From the NCBI GenBank assembly GCA_025163595.1, contig CP104100.1, forward strand, positions 3,596,001 to 3,660,000: a DNA stretch of 64,000 nt. Reading direction: 5' to 3'. Shown here in pieces: positions 27,375 to 37,089 of the stretch. The first letter of the stretch is position 1. Every line of letters starts with the position of its first letter. The stretch is from Phaeobacter sp. G2. Lineage in GTDB: Bacteria > Pseudomonadota > Alphaproteobacteria > Rhodobacterales > Rhodobacteraceae. The notes under the pieces were generated by a model. It had not been told where the DNA came from. It was given only the letters and a program-made list of their open reading frames with translations, and did no database searches. Position numbers and translations under genes: made by a program.

Positions 27375-27883
27375 GGTCTGTTCTTTCCCTTCCTTAGGGC
27401 CGCCCGTATGGAGACGGCCAGCACGATCAAAATAGCGCAGCTGTCCAGCGCCGATTTAACCATCGTCGCGCGCGAAGCTGCGGCAATCGCCCTCGCGTCA
27501 ATATCCCCTGCAAGCAGACCGGCCACAAGATAGTTTTCCAGGTAGTCCAGCGCGGTAGCGGCCACAATCACGCCGATAAACACCACGCGCCAGGGTCTGG
27601 ACGCAACCAGCCAGAGCACCGGCCCCGCCAGCGACAGCCCCAGAAGCGCCGGATAGAGCAGGTCCAGCCACCGCTGCGGGCCAGTGTACAGCGCCCGCCC
27701 CTCGGCACTCAGAGCGGTCAGAAAGGCACGCGCCTCAGCTTCGCTATATCCAAAGGGCCGCAGATCAAAAGCCGATAGCCCCCCTGCCGCCTGCGCGATG
27801 GCTGGCAGGGTCCAGAACACCATGGCCGCATAAACGGCAAGCCCGGCCAAAACGCAAAGCCAATATGCAGCGCGCCAGCGCAT
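27371..27883 (-). CDS. Four-helix integral membrane protein of unknown function
   Basis: 170 residues with hydrophobic helices near 6-26, 77-95, 97-117 and 146-162 and a short basic C-terminus. Not recognised as a named family. It overlaps aroA (TGATG) and cmk (ATGA), so it is co-translated with both, yet nothing suggests a role in either pathway. Confidence 0.75.
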   Translation of the reverse strand: MRWRAAYWLCVLAGLAVYAAMVFWTLPAIAQAAGGLSAFDLRPFGYSEAEARAFLTALSAEGRALYTGPQRWLDLLYPALLGLSLAGPVLWLVASRPWRVVFIGVIVAATALDYLENYLVAGLLAGDIDARAIAAASRATMVKSALDSCAILIVLAVSIRAALRKGKNRP

Positions 27884-29229
27884 CAGGCTCGCGTAAACTT
27901 GGCACCAAGGCCTGTCATCAGCGGCTCAAAGATCGGGAAGGAGGTGGTGATCGGCGAGCCGTCATCCACTGTCACCGGGTTCTGAGCCCCCATACCCATC
28001 ACCATAAAGGACATGGCGATCCGGTGATCGAGGAAGCTTTCGCAGGTGCCGCCGCCGGGAACCCCATCCGGCCCCAGGCCTTCAACCGACCACCAGTCCT
28101 CACCCTCGGCCACGGTGACGCCATTGGCCCGCAGCCCGCGCGCCATCGCGTCGATGCGGTCGCTTTCCTTTACCCGCAGCTCCTTGACGCCCGCCATCAT
28201 GGTTTTGCCATGGGCAAAAGACGCCACAACGGACAGTACCGGGTATTCGTCGATCATTGACGCCGCCCGCGCTGGCGGCACCTCGATGCCCTGCATATCG
28301 GGAGAGTATTTTGCCCGCAGATCCGCGACCGGCTCGCCGCCCTCTTCGCGCGGGTTCTCAAATGTGAGATCCGCGCCCATATCCTGCAGCGTGTAAAACA
28401 GACCGGCGCGGGTGGGGTTGAGGCCAATGCCTGGCACCAAAACATCCGACCCCGGTGTAATCAGCGCCGCGCAGACCGGAAAGGCCGCCGAAGACGGGTC
28501 GCGCGGCACGGCGATCTCCTGTGGCTTAAGCTCCGGGCGGCCGGTCAGGGTAATCACCCGGCCCTCCTCGGTGTCCTCCACGGTGATCTCGGCACCAAAG
28601 CCAGCCAGCATCCGTTCGGAATGATCACGGGTGGCTTCCTTTTCGATCACCACGGTTTTGCCCGGCGCGTTCAACCCTGCCAACAACACCGCAGATTTCA
28701 CCTGCGCCGAGGGCACCGGGACCACATAGCGTACCGGGGTTGGCTCTGCCGCGCCAACGATGGTCATCGGCAAACGCCCCCCTTGGCGGCCCACCGCCTT
28801 GGCACCAAACAGCGCCAGCGGATCGGTGATCCGTGCCATGGGACGCCCGTTGAGACTGGCGTCACCCGTAAAGGTCGCGGTGATGGGTGATGTGGCCATG
28901 GTGCCCATGATCAACCGCACCCCAGTGCCGGAGTTGCCACAGTCAATCACCTGATCCGGCTCGGCAAAGCCACCAACACCCACACCAAAGACAGACCACT
29001 TGCCGCCCCCGTGATTGACCACCTCGGCGCCAAAGGCCTGCATTGCCTTGGCCGTGTCGAGCACATCATCACCTTCCAGCAAGCCGGAGATCCTGGTCTC
29101 GCCAATGGCCATGGCCCCCAGGATCAGCGAGCGGTGGGAGATCGACTTGTCCCCCGGAACCTCTGCCACGCCTTTCAGAGGCTCAGCACGGTGGGAGGTC
29201 ATCGGGATCGGGGTACCGTGTCCGGACAT
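27883..29229 (-). CDS. aroA: 3-phosphoshikimate 1-carboxyvinyltransferase (EPSP synthase)
   Basis: A 448-residue enzyme of the shikimate pathway joining PEP and shikimate-3-phosphate; the usual glyphosate target. Seen: [23 protein letters not shown], the RDHSERML segment and [20 protein letters not shown] precedes the ATG. It heads the coupled aroA-membrane protein-cmk set. Confidence 0.97.
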   Translation of the reverse strand: MSGHGTPIPMTSHRAEPLKGVAEVPGDKSISHRSLILGAMAIGETRISGLLEGDDVLDTAKAMQAFGAEVVNHGGGKWSVFGVGVGGFAEPDQVIDCGNSGTGVRLIMGTMATSPITATFTGDASLNGRPMARITDPLALFGAKAVGRQGGRLPMTIVGAAEPTPVRYVVPVPSAQVKSAVLLAGLNAPGKTVVIEKEATRDHSERMLAGFGAEITVEDTEEGRVITLTGRPELKPQEIAVPRDPSSAAFPVCAALITPGSDVLVPGIGLNPTRAGLFYTLQDMGADLTFENPREEGGEPVADLRAKYSPDMQGIEVPPARAASMIDEYPVLSVVASFAHGKTMMAGVKELRVKESDRIDAMARGLRANGVTVAEGEDWWSVEGLGPDGVPGGGTCESFLDHRIAMSFMVMGMGAQNPVTVDDGSPITTSFPIFEPLMTGLGAKFTRA

Positions 29230-29345
29230 GGCGTTTCCTTTGTCTATGTCGTGTCAGCCTGCATCCTGTCAGCCTGCATATGTTTCCGCTATCGGTAACG
29301 AATTGCGATCAGAGCGTCCAGCACCGATCCCTTACCCGCTGCCCC

Positions 29346-30137
29346 CTAGCCGAGGCGGCGGAAGGTCAGATAGGTCGGAGTGCGCCCCTCACGCAGGGCT
29401 TTTTGCTCATAACGTGTGGAGATCCAGTCCTGCCAGGGTTCACGCCAATCTGCGGCCTCGCTCGCCAGCCATTCAAAACCAGCCTTTGGCACCTCCTCCA
29501 GCGTCTGGCGCACGTAGTCTGGAATATCGGTGGCGACGCGAAAGATGGCACCGGGCTTGAGACAACGCGCCAGGGGCTCCAGATGTTCCTGCGTCACAAA
29601 CCGGCGGCGGTGGTGGCGGGTCTTGGGCCAGGGGTCAGGATACAGCAAAAACGCCTTGGCAATGGACTGTGGCGGGATCACATCCATCAAATCGCGAGCA
29701 TCGCCGGGATGCACGGCAATATTTTCGCAGCCTGCCTTGCGGATCTTGCCCAGCAACATGGCAACACCGTTGATAAACGGCTCAGCCCCGATGATGCCAA
29801 CATCCGGGTTGCAGCTGGCCTGATGTACCAGGTGTTCACCGCCGCCAAAGCCAACCTCGAGCCAGGTGTCGCGCCCGCCAAACAGGGCATCGAGATCCAG
29901 TGGCGCGCGATCCGGGTTTTCCTCCCAGCCCACAGCACCGGGGCTGAGCGCCTCAAGATCTTCGGCCAGATAGCGCCGCTGGCTGTCTTTCAGGGTCTTG
30001 CCACTAAACCGGCCATAGAAATTGCGCCAGGGCGCGCCGCTCACATGAGCGCCATTTTCCGGGGTGCTGTTTGCTGTGTCACCCTTGGCTGAACCGCTGT
30101 CGCTGCCGGTATCACGGGGTGTTTTCTTCTCGGCCAT
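29346..30137 (-). CDS. trmB: tRNA (guanine-N7-)-methyltransferase
   Basis: A 263-residue SAM-dependent enzyme making m7G46 in tRNA. SAM motif LEVGFGGGEHLVH, the DPWPKTRHHRRRF motif and late ERKALREGR-like segment (YEQKALREGRTPTYL). The first about 35 residues are a polar Ser/Thr/Gly-rich extension not usual in TrmB; the ATG has AGGAAG upstream, so the extension is probably real. Confidence 0.95.
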   Translation of the reverse strand: MAEKKTPRDTGSDSGSAKGDTANSTPENGAHVSGAPWRNFYGRFSGKTLKDSQRRYLAEDLEALSPGAVGWEENPDRAPLDLDALFGGRDTWLEVGFGGGEHLVHQASCNPDVGIIGAEPFINGVAMLLGKIRKAGCENIAVHPGDARDLMDVIPPQSIAKAFLLYPDPWPKTRHHRRRFVTQEHLEPLARCLKPGAIFRVATDIPDYVRQTLEEVPKAGFEWLASEAADWREPWQDWISTRYEQKALREGRTPTYLTFRRLG

Positions 30138-30278
30138 GGCGGGGCACTTCCTTTATTCAGGCGCCCTCTTTGATCAGTCGCAATCAAAGCAGCCTTTGCA
30201 AACAAGGCTTGTGCGCAGTTGGCCGCTCATCTGCCGCAAGCAGCGGCGCAGGTCAAGAGAGGCGCCGGTTCAATGCCC

Positions 30279-31004
30279 CTAGCGCTGCTTTTTCACTTCC
30301 GGCGCCGCAAGCGGCAGTTGCTCCGCCTGCGCCACTGGCACCCGTTGCAATGGGACAACCCCCGGCACTGCCTCGCGCAGCACCCCGGCCGCAGAAAGTT
30401 CTTCGTGAGACGGATACCAGATCTCATCCGATTTTGCCTTCAAGGTCGACACCACAAAGCCCGGCTCCACCCCGCGCGAAATCATATAGACCAGATGCGC
30501 ATGTACTTCCGTCTGGGTATCGCCGTAGATCCAGGAACCAAATTCAAAGGGTGTCCCCCAATCATTGCGCGCGCGGTATTTGCGATAGTAGCGCTGGACC
30601 GCCTGGGCCGCCCAGCTGCGTTGATGAAAGCCGATTTTGGCCCCACTGGCCATTTGCCGCCGGTTTCCGGCAAGAAAGACATCAACACAGGCGCTTGTGC
30701 ACTCCTCCTCGACATAGGTATCGAGCCGGTACTTCATCACAATCGCGGCCATCTCGGCCCCGGCATGGACGCTGCCACCGCTGCTGTTGAGGTGTAATTC
30801 CGTGACGGCTGTGTGTTTTCTCAGGGACAACTTGAGGGCCCGAATGTCATCATCAAGGATCTCGCCGTTGGCTTTTTCGGTGTCATAGATCAGCACCGAT
30901 CCTTTGACCTCGAATTTATCCGACATCCGTTCCTTTGCCATAAGCGACAGGGGGCTTAGCGCCAAAGTAGCAGCGACAATACTTCGGATCATCAAACGGG
31001 GCAT
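30279..31004 (-). CDS. Predicted periplasmic ClpP/SDH-fold protein
   Basis: 241 residues with signal peptide MPRLMIRSIVAATLALSPLSLMA. The core resembles the ClpP/crotonase fold: a strand plus LHLNSSGGSVHAGAEMA, then EECTSACVDVFLAG with a Ser at the catalytic-Ser position, then IGFHQRSW with a His. The order Ser-His matches ClpP-like proteases. It may be a periplasmic protease or a fold relative without activity. ATG 31004 is preferred over a TTG three codons upstream. The gene stands alone between trmB and metK. Confidence 0.72.
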   Translation of the reverse strand: MPRLMIRSIVAATLALSPLSLMAKERMSDKFEVKGSVLIYDTEKANGEILDDDIRALKLSLRKHTAVTELHLNSSGGSVHAGAEMAAIVMKYRLDTYVEEECTSACVDVFLAGNRRQMASGAKIGFHQRSWAAQAVQRYYRKYRARNDWGTPFEFGSWIYGDTQTEVHAHLVYMISRGVEPGFVVSTLKAKSDEIWYPSHEELSAAGVLREAVPGVVPLQRVPVAQAEQLPLAAPEVKKQR

Positions 31005-31146
31005 CCTGTCCAAACCTAATCAGTTTCATGTGCTGCCCCCAACATGACTCGATAGGGTGCTTTGACCCAAGTGCAAATTGGCATCGACACTGGCCAGATG
31101 GGGCAGATGGGCCGCAACGGAGCGAACGCTCTGCCGCATGCAGCCC

Positions 31147-31193
31147 AAAAAGCAAAAGGGCCAAAGCCCTCCATGATGGAAGACCTTGGCCCC
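31147..31193 (-). terminator. Rho-independent terminator of metK
   Basis: On the minus strand GGGCCAAGG pairs with CTTTGGCCC, with a further small GA-rich pairing in the loop, then TTTTGCTTTTT. It starts about 23 bases after the metK stop. Confidence 0.85.
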
Positions 31194-31215
31194 TGCAGTT
31201 AGGTTGTTGCCTGGA

Positions 31216-32397
31216 TCAGAGCCCTTTTTTGAGCGCCTCGGCCAGGTCAGTGCGTTCCCAGCTAAAGCCGCCATCGGCCTCGGGTTCGCGGCCAAAGTGG
31301 CCATAGGCAGCGGTGCGCTGATAGATCGGCTTGTTCAGGCCCAGGTGCTGGCGAATGCCGCGGGGGGTCAGATCCATTGCCTGATCAATTGCGCGTTCAA
31401 TCTCAGCCGGAGCCACCTCGCCGGTGCCATGGGTATCGGCGTAAATCGACAGGGGCTTGGAGACACCAATCGCATAGGATAGCTGAATGGTGCATTTTTC
31501 TGCCATGCCGGCGGCAACCACGTTCTTGGCCAGGTAGCGCGCTGCATAGGCCGCCGAGCGGTCAACCTTGGTCGGATCTTTACCCGAGAAGGCACCACCA
31601 CCGTGAGGTGCCGCACCGCCATATGTATCAACAATAATTTTGCGCCCGGTCAGGCCTGCATCCCCATCGGGACCGCCGATGACAAACTTGCCAGTTGGGT
31701 TCACATGCCAAATGGTCTCGTTCGTCAGCCAGCCGTCGGGCAGGACCTCATGGAAATAAGGCGCAACGATTGCGCGAATATCTTCCGAGCTCAGGCTTTC
31801 GTCCAGGTGCTGGGTCGACAGCACCAGCGAGCTGACCCGCACCGGTTTGCCATCTTCATAGACAACGGACAGCTGCGATTTTGCATCCGGCCCCAATGCA
31901 GGCTCGGTGCCATTTTTGCGCACTTCTGCAAGACGCCGCAGAACAGCGTGGCTGTACTGAATCGGCGCAGGCATCAGCTGCGGTGTCTCGGTGGTGGCAT
32001 AGCCGAACATGATACCCTGATCGCCCGCGCCTTCGTCTTTGTCAGCCGAGGCATCAACGCCCTGGGCAATATGGGCAGACTGCTCGTGCAGCAGGTTGGT
32101 GACTTCCACGGTCTCGTGGTGGAATTTGTCCTGCTCATAGCCGATCTCTTTGATACAGGCGCGGGTAATCGCATCAATCCGCCCCATGTATTCGTGCAGC
32201 TTGTCCTGATCGGACAGGCCCACCTCACCGCCGATGACAACGCGGTTGGTGGTTGCAAAGGTTTCCGCAGCGACGCGGGCTTCTGGCTCTTCGGCCAGAA
32301 ATGCGTCAAGTACCGCATCCGAAATCTGATCGCAGACCTTATCCGGGTGGCCTTCGGAAACGGATTCCGAGGTAAAAGTATAATTCTTACGAGACAT
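31216..32397 (-). CDS. metK: S-adenosylmethionine synthetase
   Basis: A 393-residue enzyme making SAM from ATP and methionine. [21 protein letters not shown] at the N-terminus, GAGDQG ATP motif, [16 protein letters not shown] and the [11 protein letters not shown] segment are present. Start ATG 32397 follows GGAGC, which belongs to the SAM/SAH riboswitch. Thirty codons of upstream open frame are riboswitch sequence and are excluded. Confidence 0.98.
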   Translation of the reverse strand: MSRKNYTFTSESVSEGHPDKVCDQISDAVLDAFLAEEPEARVAAETFATTNRVVIGGEVGLSDQDKLHEYMGRIDAITRACIKEIGYEQDKFHHETVEVTNLLHEQSAHIAQGVDASADKDEGAGDQGIMFGYATTETPQLMPAPIQYSHAVLRRLAEVRKNGTEPALGPDAKSQLSVVYEDGKPVRVSSLVLSTQHLDESLSSEDIRAIVAPYFHEVLPDGWLTNETIWHVNPTGKFVIGGPDGDAGLTGRKIIVDTYGGAAPHGGGAFSGKDPTKVDRSAAYAARYLAKNVVAAGMAEKCTIQLSYAIGVSKPLSIYADTHGTGEVAPAEIERAIDQAMDLTPRGIRQHLGLNKPIYQRTAAYGHFGREPEADGGFSWERTDLAEALKKGL

Positions 32398-32401
32398 GAA
32401 A

Positions 32402-32447
32402 ATGCTCCATTGGGTTAACCTCGTCACGTCAGGAAGCCGTTGTGAGA
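32402..32447 (-). promoter_or_regulatory. SAM/SAH riboswitch in metK leader
   Basis: The RNA (minus strand) reads CUCACAACGGCUUCCUGACG, then UGAC-GAGG, a short A/U-rich linker and UGGAGCA. This closely follows the SAM/SAH riboswitch: UCAC pairs with GUGA as P1 (extended by CCUC/GAGG around a bulge), and GCUUCC pairs with the GGAGC Shine-Dalgarno sequence as the pseudoknot. Ligand binding therefore hides the metK ribosome-binding site. Class known from Rhodobacterales metK leaders. Confidence 0.9.
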
Positions 32448-32509
32448 GGACTTCGTACCAAGTACGCTCGGATGAACTAGAGGTCAAATACTAATCGCCA
32501 GACGTTAAT

Positions 32510-34102
32510 CTACTGTGACGGTTTCGCGGCCCTGCGTCGTTTTTCTACAGCACCCAAAACCAGGACGATACACAGAAAAAGCACCGGGAGATCGCCCGTG
32601 CGGCTGTAAACAGTGGCAGCCAGCGGTTGTGGCAGAATGGCATCGACGGCGCCGGTTTCTCCCAATGCGATGGTCTCACGCAGGCGCCCAAAGGGGTCGA
32701 TCATCGCGGTGATGCCGGTATTGGCGGCCCGCAGCATCGGCAGCCCCTGCTCCGCTGCGCGCATCCGTGCCTGCACCAGATGCTGATAGGGGCCAGATCG
32801 CGTGCCAAACCAGGCATCATTGGTGATCTGGATCAGCATATTGGGACGCGCCGGGGCGGCATTTACATCCCGAGCAAAGACGGCCTCGTAGCAGATCAGC
32901 GGCAGCGCCTGGCCAATGCCCAGGTCGATCAGGCCAGGCCCCGGACCGGCACTATAGCCAGCACCGCTTTGCGCCGCAAAACCATAGATCCCAAACCGGG
33001 CCATCAGATCGCCAAAGGGTACATATTCCCCAAAGGGCACCAGATGTGATTTGTCGTAGATCTGATCCACCCGCCCTTGTGCGTTCACCAGGATCGCTGA
33101 ATTGTAATACCGCCCCTCGACGCGCCGCTGGATGCCCAGCAGGACAGGCACCCCAGCAACCCGCTCTGAAATCGCAGACAGGGTATCGCTGGCATTGTTC
33201 AGAAGCTGCGGAACCGAAGTCTCTGGCCAGACAATGAGATCCGGCCTGACCTGGCCTTGACCGGGTTGATCAACGCTTACGCCAGTCTCACTCATCTCAA
33301 TGGCACGACGGACAAAATCCCAGCGCCGTTCGGGGAGCCACTTTTCCGCCTGGGGCGCGTTGGGTTGCACCAATCGCACCAGATGAGAGGTCATCGCGGG
33401 CTTTGGAGGCAGGGGCGGCAAGGCATAGCCAGCCAAGGTCAGTCCCAACAATGGCGAGACCGCCAACAACGGCCGCCTACGCAACAGCGCCAGCGGCAGC
33501 GTCACCGCAAAGGTCAGCACAGCCAGCCCCTGACCGCCCACCCAGGGCAACAGCTGCGCCGCAGGGGTATCAATCCAGAATTGCCCAAACCCGGCCCAGG
33601 GAAAGCCGGTAAAAAGATAGGCCCGTGCAAGCTCTGCCAGGGACCAAAGCGCCAGCAGTAGCACAAGCCGCCTGCCATCGTGCCGCGCCTCCAGCTTGTC
33701 GCCCTGTTTGTCTTTCAGCCCGGCACCTGGGCTCCAGCGCACCGCCAGGCCAAAGCCCACCGCCCAAAACAGCGCCAGCCCGGCCGCAAGAAAGACCAGT
33801 GCAAAGGGGGCCATCCAGGCATAACGCTCTGCATCGACCTGAAAGGGTTCGACAATCCAGGACAGGGCAAAACTAAAATACCCGAGCCCTGCCAGCCAGC
33901 CAATCACCGAGGCCTGCAGGGGGGACCGCGCCCAGAGCGCCAGCACGCCCAGGCCGCCAAGCGCCAGTGGCAGGCTCAGCAAAAAATGTAGCGGAGCAAG
34001 CGAAACCGACAGTAAGGCCCCAAGGCCAAAGGCCGAAAACCCGGCAACCCAGCTTGACCGCTGCCGAGCAGCGCGCAAACATCTGCTCCGCAGGCCGCTC
34101 AT
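32510..34102 (-). CDS. lnt: Apolipoprotein N-acyltransferase
   Basis: A 530-residue inner-membrane enzyme adding the third acyl chain to lipoproteins. About six to eight N-terminal membrane helices precede a nitrilase domain whose Glu-Lys-Cys triad is visible in IVWPETSVP, IYDKSHLVPFGEY and LICYEAVF. It overlaps the CorC-like gene by ATGA at the end of the phoH-ybeY-corC-lnt operon. Confidence 0.96.
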   Translation of the reverse strand: MSGLRSRCLRAARQRSSWVAGFSAFGLGALLSVSLAPLHFLLSLPLALGGLGVLALWARSPLQASVIGWLAGLGYFSFALSWIVEPFQVDAERYAWMAPFALVFLAAGLALFWAVGFGLAVRWSPGAGLKDKQGDKLEARHDGRRLVLLLALWSLAELARAYLFTGFPWAGFGQFWIDTPAAQLLPWVGGQGLAVLTFAVTLPLALLRRRPLLAVSPLLGLTLAGYALPPLPPKPAMTSHLVRLVQPNAPQAEKWLPERRWDFVRRAIEMSETGVSVDQPGQGQVRPDLIVWPETSVPQLLNNASDTLSAISERVAGVPVLLGIQRRVEGRYYNSAILVNAQGRVDQIYDKSHLVPFGEYVPFGDLMARFGIYGFAAQSGAGYSAGPGPGLIDLGIGQALPLICYEAVFARDVNAAPARPNMLIQITNDAWFGTRSGPYQHLVQARMRAAEQGLPMLRAANTGITAMIDPFGRLRETIALGETGAVDAILPQPLAATVYSRTGDLPVLFLCIVLVLGAVEKRRRAAKPSQ

Positions 34103-35004
34103 CCCGCGGCAGGGTCCGGCAGCATCACCCGCAACCGTTTGATCCGGCGCGGGTCGGCGTCCATGACTTCAAATTCCGGCCCATCGGGGTGCACGATGAC
34201 CTCCCCCCGTGCCGGAACCCGGCCAGACAGCATGAAGACCAGCCCGCCAAGCGTCTCTATCTCTTCGCCGTCGACATCTTCGTGGTGGGTCAACGACTGG
34301 CCTACCTCGGCTTCAAATTCCGCCAGAGGCGTACGGGCCAAAGCGATATAGCAGCCAGCTTTTTCCTGATACCAGGTCTGGTCCTCGCCAGGGTCGTGTT
34401 CGTCCTCAATCTCACCGATCACCTGTTCGATCAGGTCTTCAATCGTCACCAGGCCGTCGACGCCGCCGTATTCATCAATCACCAGGGCCATATGGCGACG
34501 CTCAGCCTGCATCTTGGCCAAGAGCACACCAATCGGCATCGAAGGCGGTACAAACAGCAAAGGACGCAGCATCTGAGACAGCTCAAAGGGCTTGCTGCCG
34601 CCATTGAACCCATGGGTCAGGGCAAAATCCTTGAGATGCGCAAACCCAAGTGGCGTATCCAGAGTGCCCTCATAGACAGGGATCCGGGTGAAGCCACTAT
34701 CGCGGAACACCTGCACCAAATCGTCGCGATCAATAGAGACCGGAACCGAGAGGATCTCAGCCGAGGGAATAGCCACATCCTCGACCCGCATACGGCGCAG
34801 GTTTATCATCCCATGAGACTGGGCTGCGGGACTGGGTCCCTCGGGCTCTGCCTGTGGCTGCTGCTCAGGTGTGGCCGGCGCAAAGGAGCCAAAAATACGC
34901 TCCCAAAACCCGGGTCGTTGTGCAGCGCTGGCTTCTGCCACAGCGCTGCTTATGTTCTGCAGCGCGCCATGCGCCGCGTTAGAACTGCCTTCTATATCGC
35001 CCAT
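34099..35004 (-). CDS. CorC/HlyC-type CBS-domain protein
   Basis: 301 residues: two CBS domains (about 55-180, with VSIDRDDLVQVFRDSGFTRIPVYEGTLD and MALVIDEYGGVDGLVTIEDLIEQVIGEI) and a C-terminal CorC/HlyC domain. The CorC group is implicated in magnesium/cobalt handling. ATG 35004 has AGGACAG before it; an in-frame ATG at 35040 would overlap ybeY. The N-terminal 40 residues are low-complexity. Confidence 0.92.
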   Translation of the reverse strand: MGDIEGSSNAAHGALQNISSAVAEASAAQRPGFWERIFGSFAPATPEQQPQAEPEGPSPAAQSHGMINLRRMRVEDVAIPSAEILSVPVSIDRDDLVQVFRDSGFTRIPVYEGTLDTPLGFAHLKDFALTHGFNGGSKPFELSQMLRPLLFVPPSMPIGVLLAKMQAERRHMALVIDEYGGVDGLVTIEDLIEQVIGEIEDEHDPGEDQTWYQEKAGCYIALARTPLAEFEAEVGQSLTHHEDVDGEEIETLGGLVFMLSGRVPARGEVIVHPDGPEFEVMDADPRRIKRLRVMLPDPAAG

Positions 35005-35026
35005 CTGTCCTATCCAAAATGCCCCG

Positions 35027-35539
35027 TTAGAGGCTGTCATCCACAGTATATGGGTTATCCAAACCCATATTGCCAAGTATCTCGACCTCCAAGCCTTCCA
35101 TCACTGTGGCGTCAAGGTCGCTAATGTGGTCATAGCCCAAAAGATGCAACACTCCGTGAACGATCAGATGGCGCAAATGGTCCGATAGCGGCTTATTTGC
35201 GGCATTTGCCTCCCGGACACAGGTGTCATAAGCAATTGCGATATCGCCCAGCGGGATCTCACCGGTAAAATCTGCCTCTGGCCGCAACGGCTGCCCACCC
35301 GGTTCTGAGGCCGCCAGATCGTCCGCTGGCCAGCTCAGCACATTGGTGGCAACAGGTTTTTCGCGAAACTCTGCGTTCAAACCGGCGATCTGATCATCGT
35401 CGCAGGCCAGCAAGGCAATCTCACATTCCTCAGGATCAAGGTCAAAATGCCCAAGCGCGGCATCAACCGCCTGATGCGCGAGATGTTCCAGCCCGGCCTG
35501 CTGCCAGCGGCTGTCCTCTACTGTGATCTCCAAAGCCAT
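35027..35539 (-). CDS. ybeY: Endoribonuclease YbeY
   Basis: A 170-residue zinc-dependent RNase in 16S rRNA maturation and ribosome quality control. The metal site HLIVHGVLHLLGYDH (H-x3-H-x5-H) lies near residue 130. It sits between phoH and the CorC-like gene as in most proteobacteria. Confidence 0.96.
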   Translation of the reverse strand: MALEITVEDSRWQQAGLEHLAHQAVDAALGHFDLDPEECEIALLACDDDQIAGLNAEFREKPVATNVLSWPADDLAASEPGGQPLRPEADFTGEIPLGDIAIAYDTCVREANAANKPLSDHLRHLIVHGVLHLLGYDHISDLDATVMEGLEVEILGNMGLDNPYTVDDSL

Positions 35540-35601
35540 CTATGTCGTTACCCTTTAACCGCCGCAGTTGGACAGAACCTCGCCACCAATGGGCCCGGGC
35601 A

Positions 35602-36609
35602 TCACGCCGGTGGTGTCTCGGCGTCATAGGCCTCGATGATGGCGGCGACAAGCGGATGTCGCACCACATCGCGCGCGGTAAAGTAATTAAAGCTGATCTT
35701 GGAGATCGGCGCCAACAAACGCTCCGCGTCTGCCAGACCAGATGTGACCCCACGCGGCAGATCCACCTGGGTCCTGTCGCCAGTGATCACCATACGTGAG
35801 CCTTCGCCAAGACGGGTCAGAAACATCTTCATCTGCATCGAGGTGGCATTCTGCGCCTCGTCCAGCACAACAAAGGCATTGGACAGGGTGCGCCCACGCA
35901 TGAAGGCCAAAGGCGCGATCTCGATCTGCTTTTCCTCCAGCAGCTTTGCCAGCTGCTTCCCGGGCAGGAAATCATTCAGCGCATCATAAAGCGGCTGCAT
36001 GTAGGGATCGACCTTGTCCTTCATGTCACCGGGCAGATAGCCAAGCTTCTCCCCAGCCTCGACTGCCGGACGCGAAAGGATGATCTTATCCACCTGGCCG
36101 GTGATAAACAGGTTCACCCCGACCGCAACCGCCAGATAGGTTTTGCCGGTCCCAGCAGGACCAATCCCAAAGGCCAGCTCATGCTCAAACAGCGAGCGCA
36201 CATAGGCCTTTTGCGCATCCGTGCGAGGTTCAACCAGCTTTTTGCGAGTCTTGATCTCGACCTGGCCACCTTTGAACATCTCAAGCTGATCCTCAGCGAC
36301 CTCGTCGCTGGAATGGCCCATGCGCAGCTCGCGGTCGACATCGCCATGTTCAACACTGCGCCCCGTTTCCAGCCGATCATAGAGCGAAACAAGCACTTCA
36401 GCGGCCTGATCCCGCAGCGGTTCTTCCCCGAGAACCAAAAGCTGATTGCCCCGGCGCACAATCTGGACACCGATTTTCTGTTCGATTTCCGTCAGGTTGC
36501 GATCATATTCGCCGCAAAGATCAATCAGCAGGCGATTGTCAGGGAATTCGAGCAGCACCTCCTGCGTGGTGCTGGGGGTCGGTGGCTGGATCCGAGCGCT
36601 TGTGACCAA
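35602..36609 (-). CDS. PhoH-family ATPase
   Basis: A 335-residue PhoH-like protein (YbeZ type): an N-terminal KH-like region, Walker A GPAGTGKTYLA and Walker B VVLDEAQNAT, then MVITGDRTQVDLP. YbeZ works with YbeY in rRNA processing, and both genes are adjacent. The start is a TTG at 36609 with AGGAG about 9 bases upstream; there is no nearby ATG in frame. Confidence 0.94.
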   Translation of the reverse strand: MVTSARIQPPTPSTTQEVLLEFPDNRLLIDLCGEYDRNLTEIEQKIGVQIVRRGNQLLVLGEEPLRDQAAEVLVSLYDRLETGRSVEHGDVDRELRMGHSSDEVAEDQLEMFKGGQVEIKTRKKLVEPRTDAQKAYVRSLFEHELAFGIGPAGTGKTYLAVAVGVNLFITGQVDKIILSRPAVEAGEKLGYLPGDMKDKVDPYMQPLYDALNDFLPGKQLAKLLEEKQIEIAPLAFMRGRTLSNAFVVLDEAQNATSMQMKMFLTRLGEGSRMVITGDRTQVDLPRGVTSGLADAERLLAPISKISFNYFTARDVVRHPLVAAIIEAYDAETPPA

Positions 36610-36703
36610 TGGGGGGAGCTCCTGAGTATGGGTTTCTCATGGCAGTCTGCATCTGCCACCGATCAGGTGCAAGCAGGCGACCTACAAATTCACAGAAATG
36701 AGA

Positions 36704-36731
36704 CAAAAAAGGTCGCCCCAAAGGGGCGACC
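36704..36731 (-). terminator. Rho-independent terminator of envelope operon
   Basis: On the minus strand GGTCGCCCC pairs perfectly with GGGGCGACC (loop TTT), followed by TTTTTTG. It ends the ompA-like/lipoprotein operon about 40 bases after the last stop. Confidence 0.93.
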
Positions 36732-36769
36732 GCATCTTGAAACTGATGGTTTCCCCTGGGCGTAAAGCC

Positions 36770-37075
36770 TCAGAGAGAATCCGGGAAGGTTGAGCCATCC
36801 TTGAACGGACCCGTTGCAACATTGCGCGGCAGCGGGCTGTTGCAGACGGGCTTGCCGTCCGGGGTGCGCCGCAGATCAGCGTAGCCTTCGAGGCCATCAT
36901 CAATGATCCAATGTTCACAGCCCTGGGGATCAACCCAGATCCCCGCTGTCATATTCGACAGGTGCGTATTGGAGCCATCCCCAGCGTGTTGGTCACGGGT
37001 TTTGTCCTCGGTGATTTCACAGGCCGCCACGGCGGTCAGCGCAAGGGACAGCGCGGTTGCTTTGAGTAGGTGCAT
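36770..37075 (-). CDS. Lipoprotein with Cys/Trp-rich module shared with adjacent OmpA-like protein
   Basis: 101 residues. Signal peptide ending in a lipobox (AVAAC), then a polar linker and the module GIWVDPQGCEHWIIDDGLEG followed about ten residues later by TPDGKPVC. The same module occurs at the N-terminus of the next gene upstream, only 14 bases away. No named family recognised. It is probably an outer-membrane-anchored partner of the OmpA-like protein. ATG 37075 begins the signal peptide. Confidence 0.75.
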   Translation of the reverse strand: MHLLKATALSLALTAVAACEITEDKTRDQHAGDGSNTHLSNMTAGIWVDPQGCEHWIIDDGLEGYADLRRTPDGKPVCNSPLPRNVATGPFKDGSTFPDSL

Positions 37076-37089
37076 CTTGATGTCCTTCT

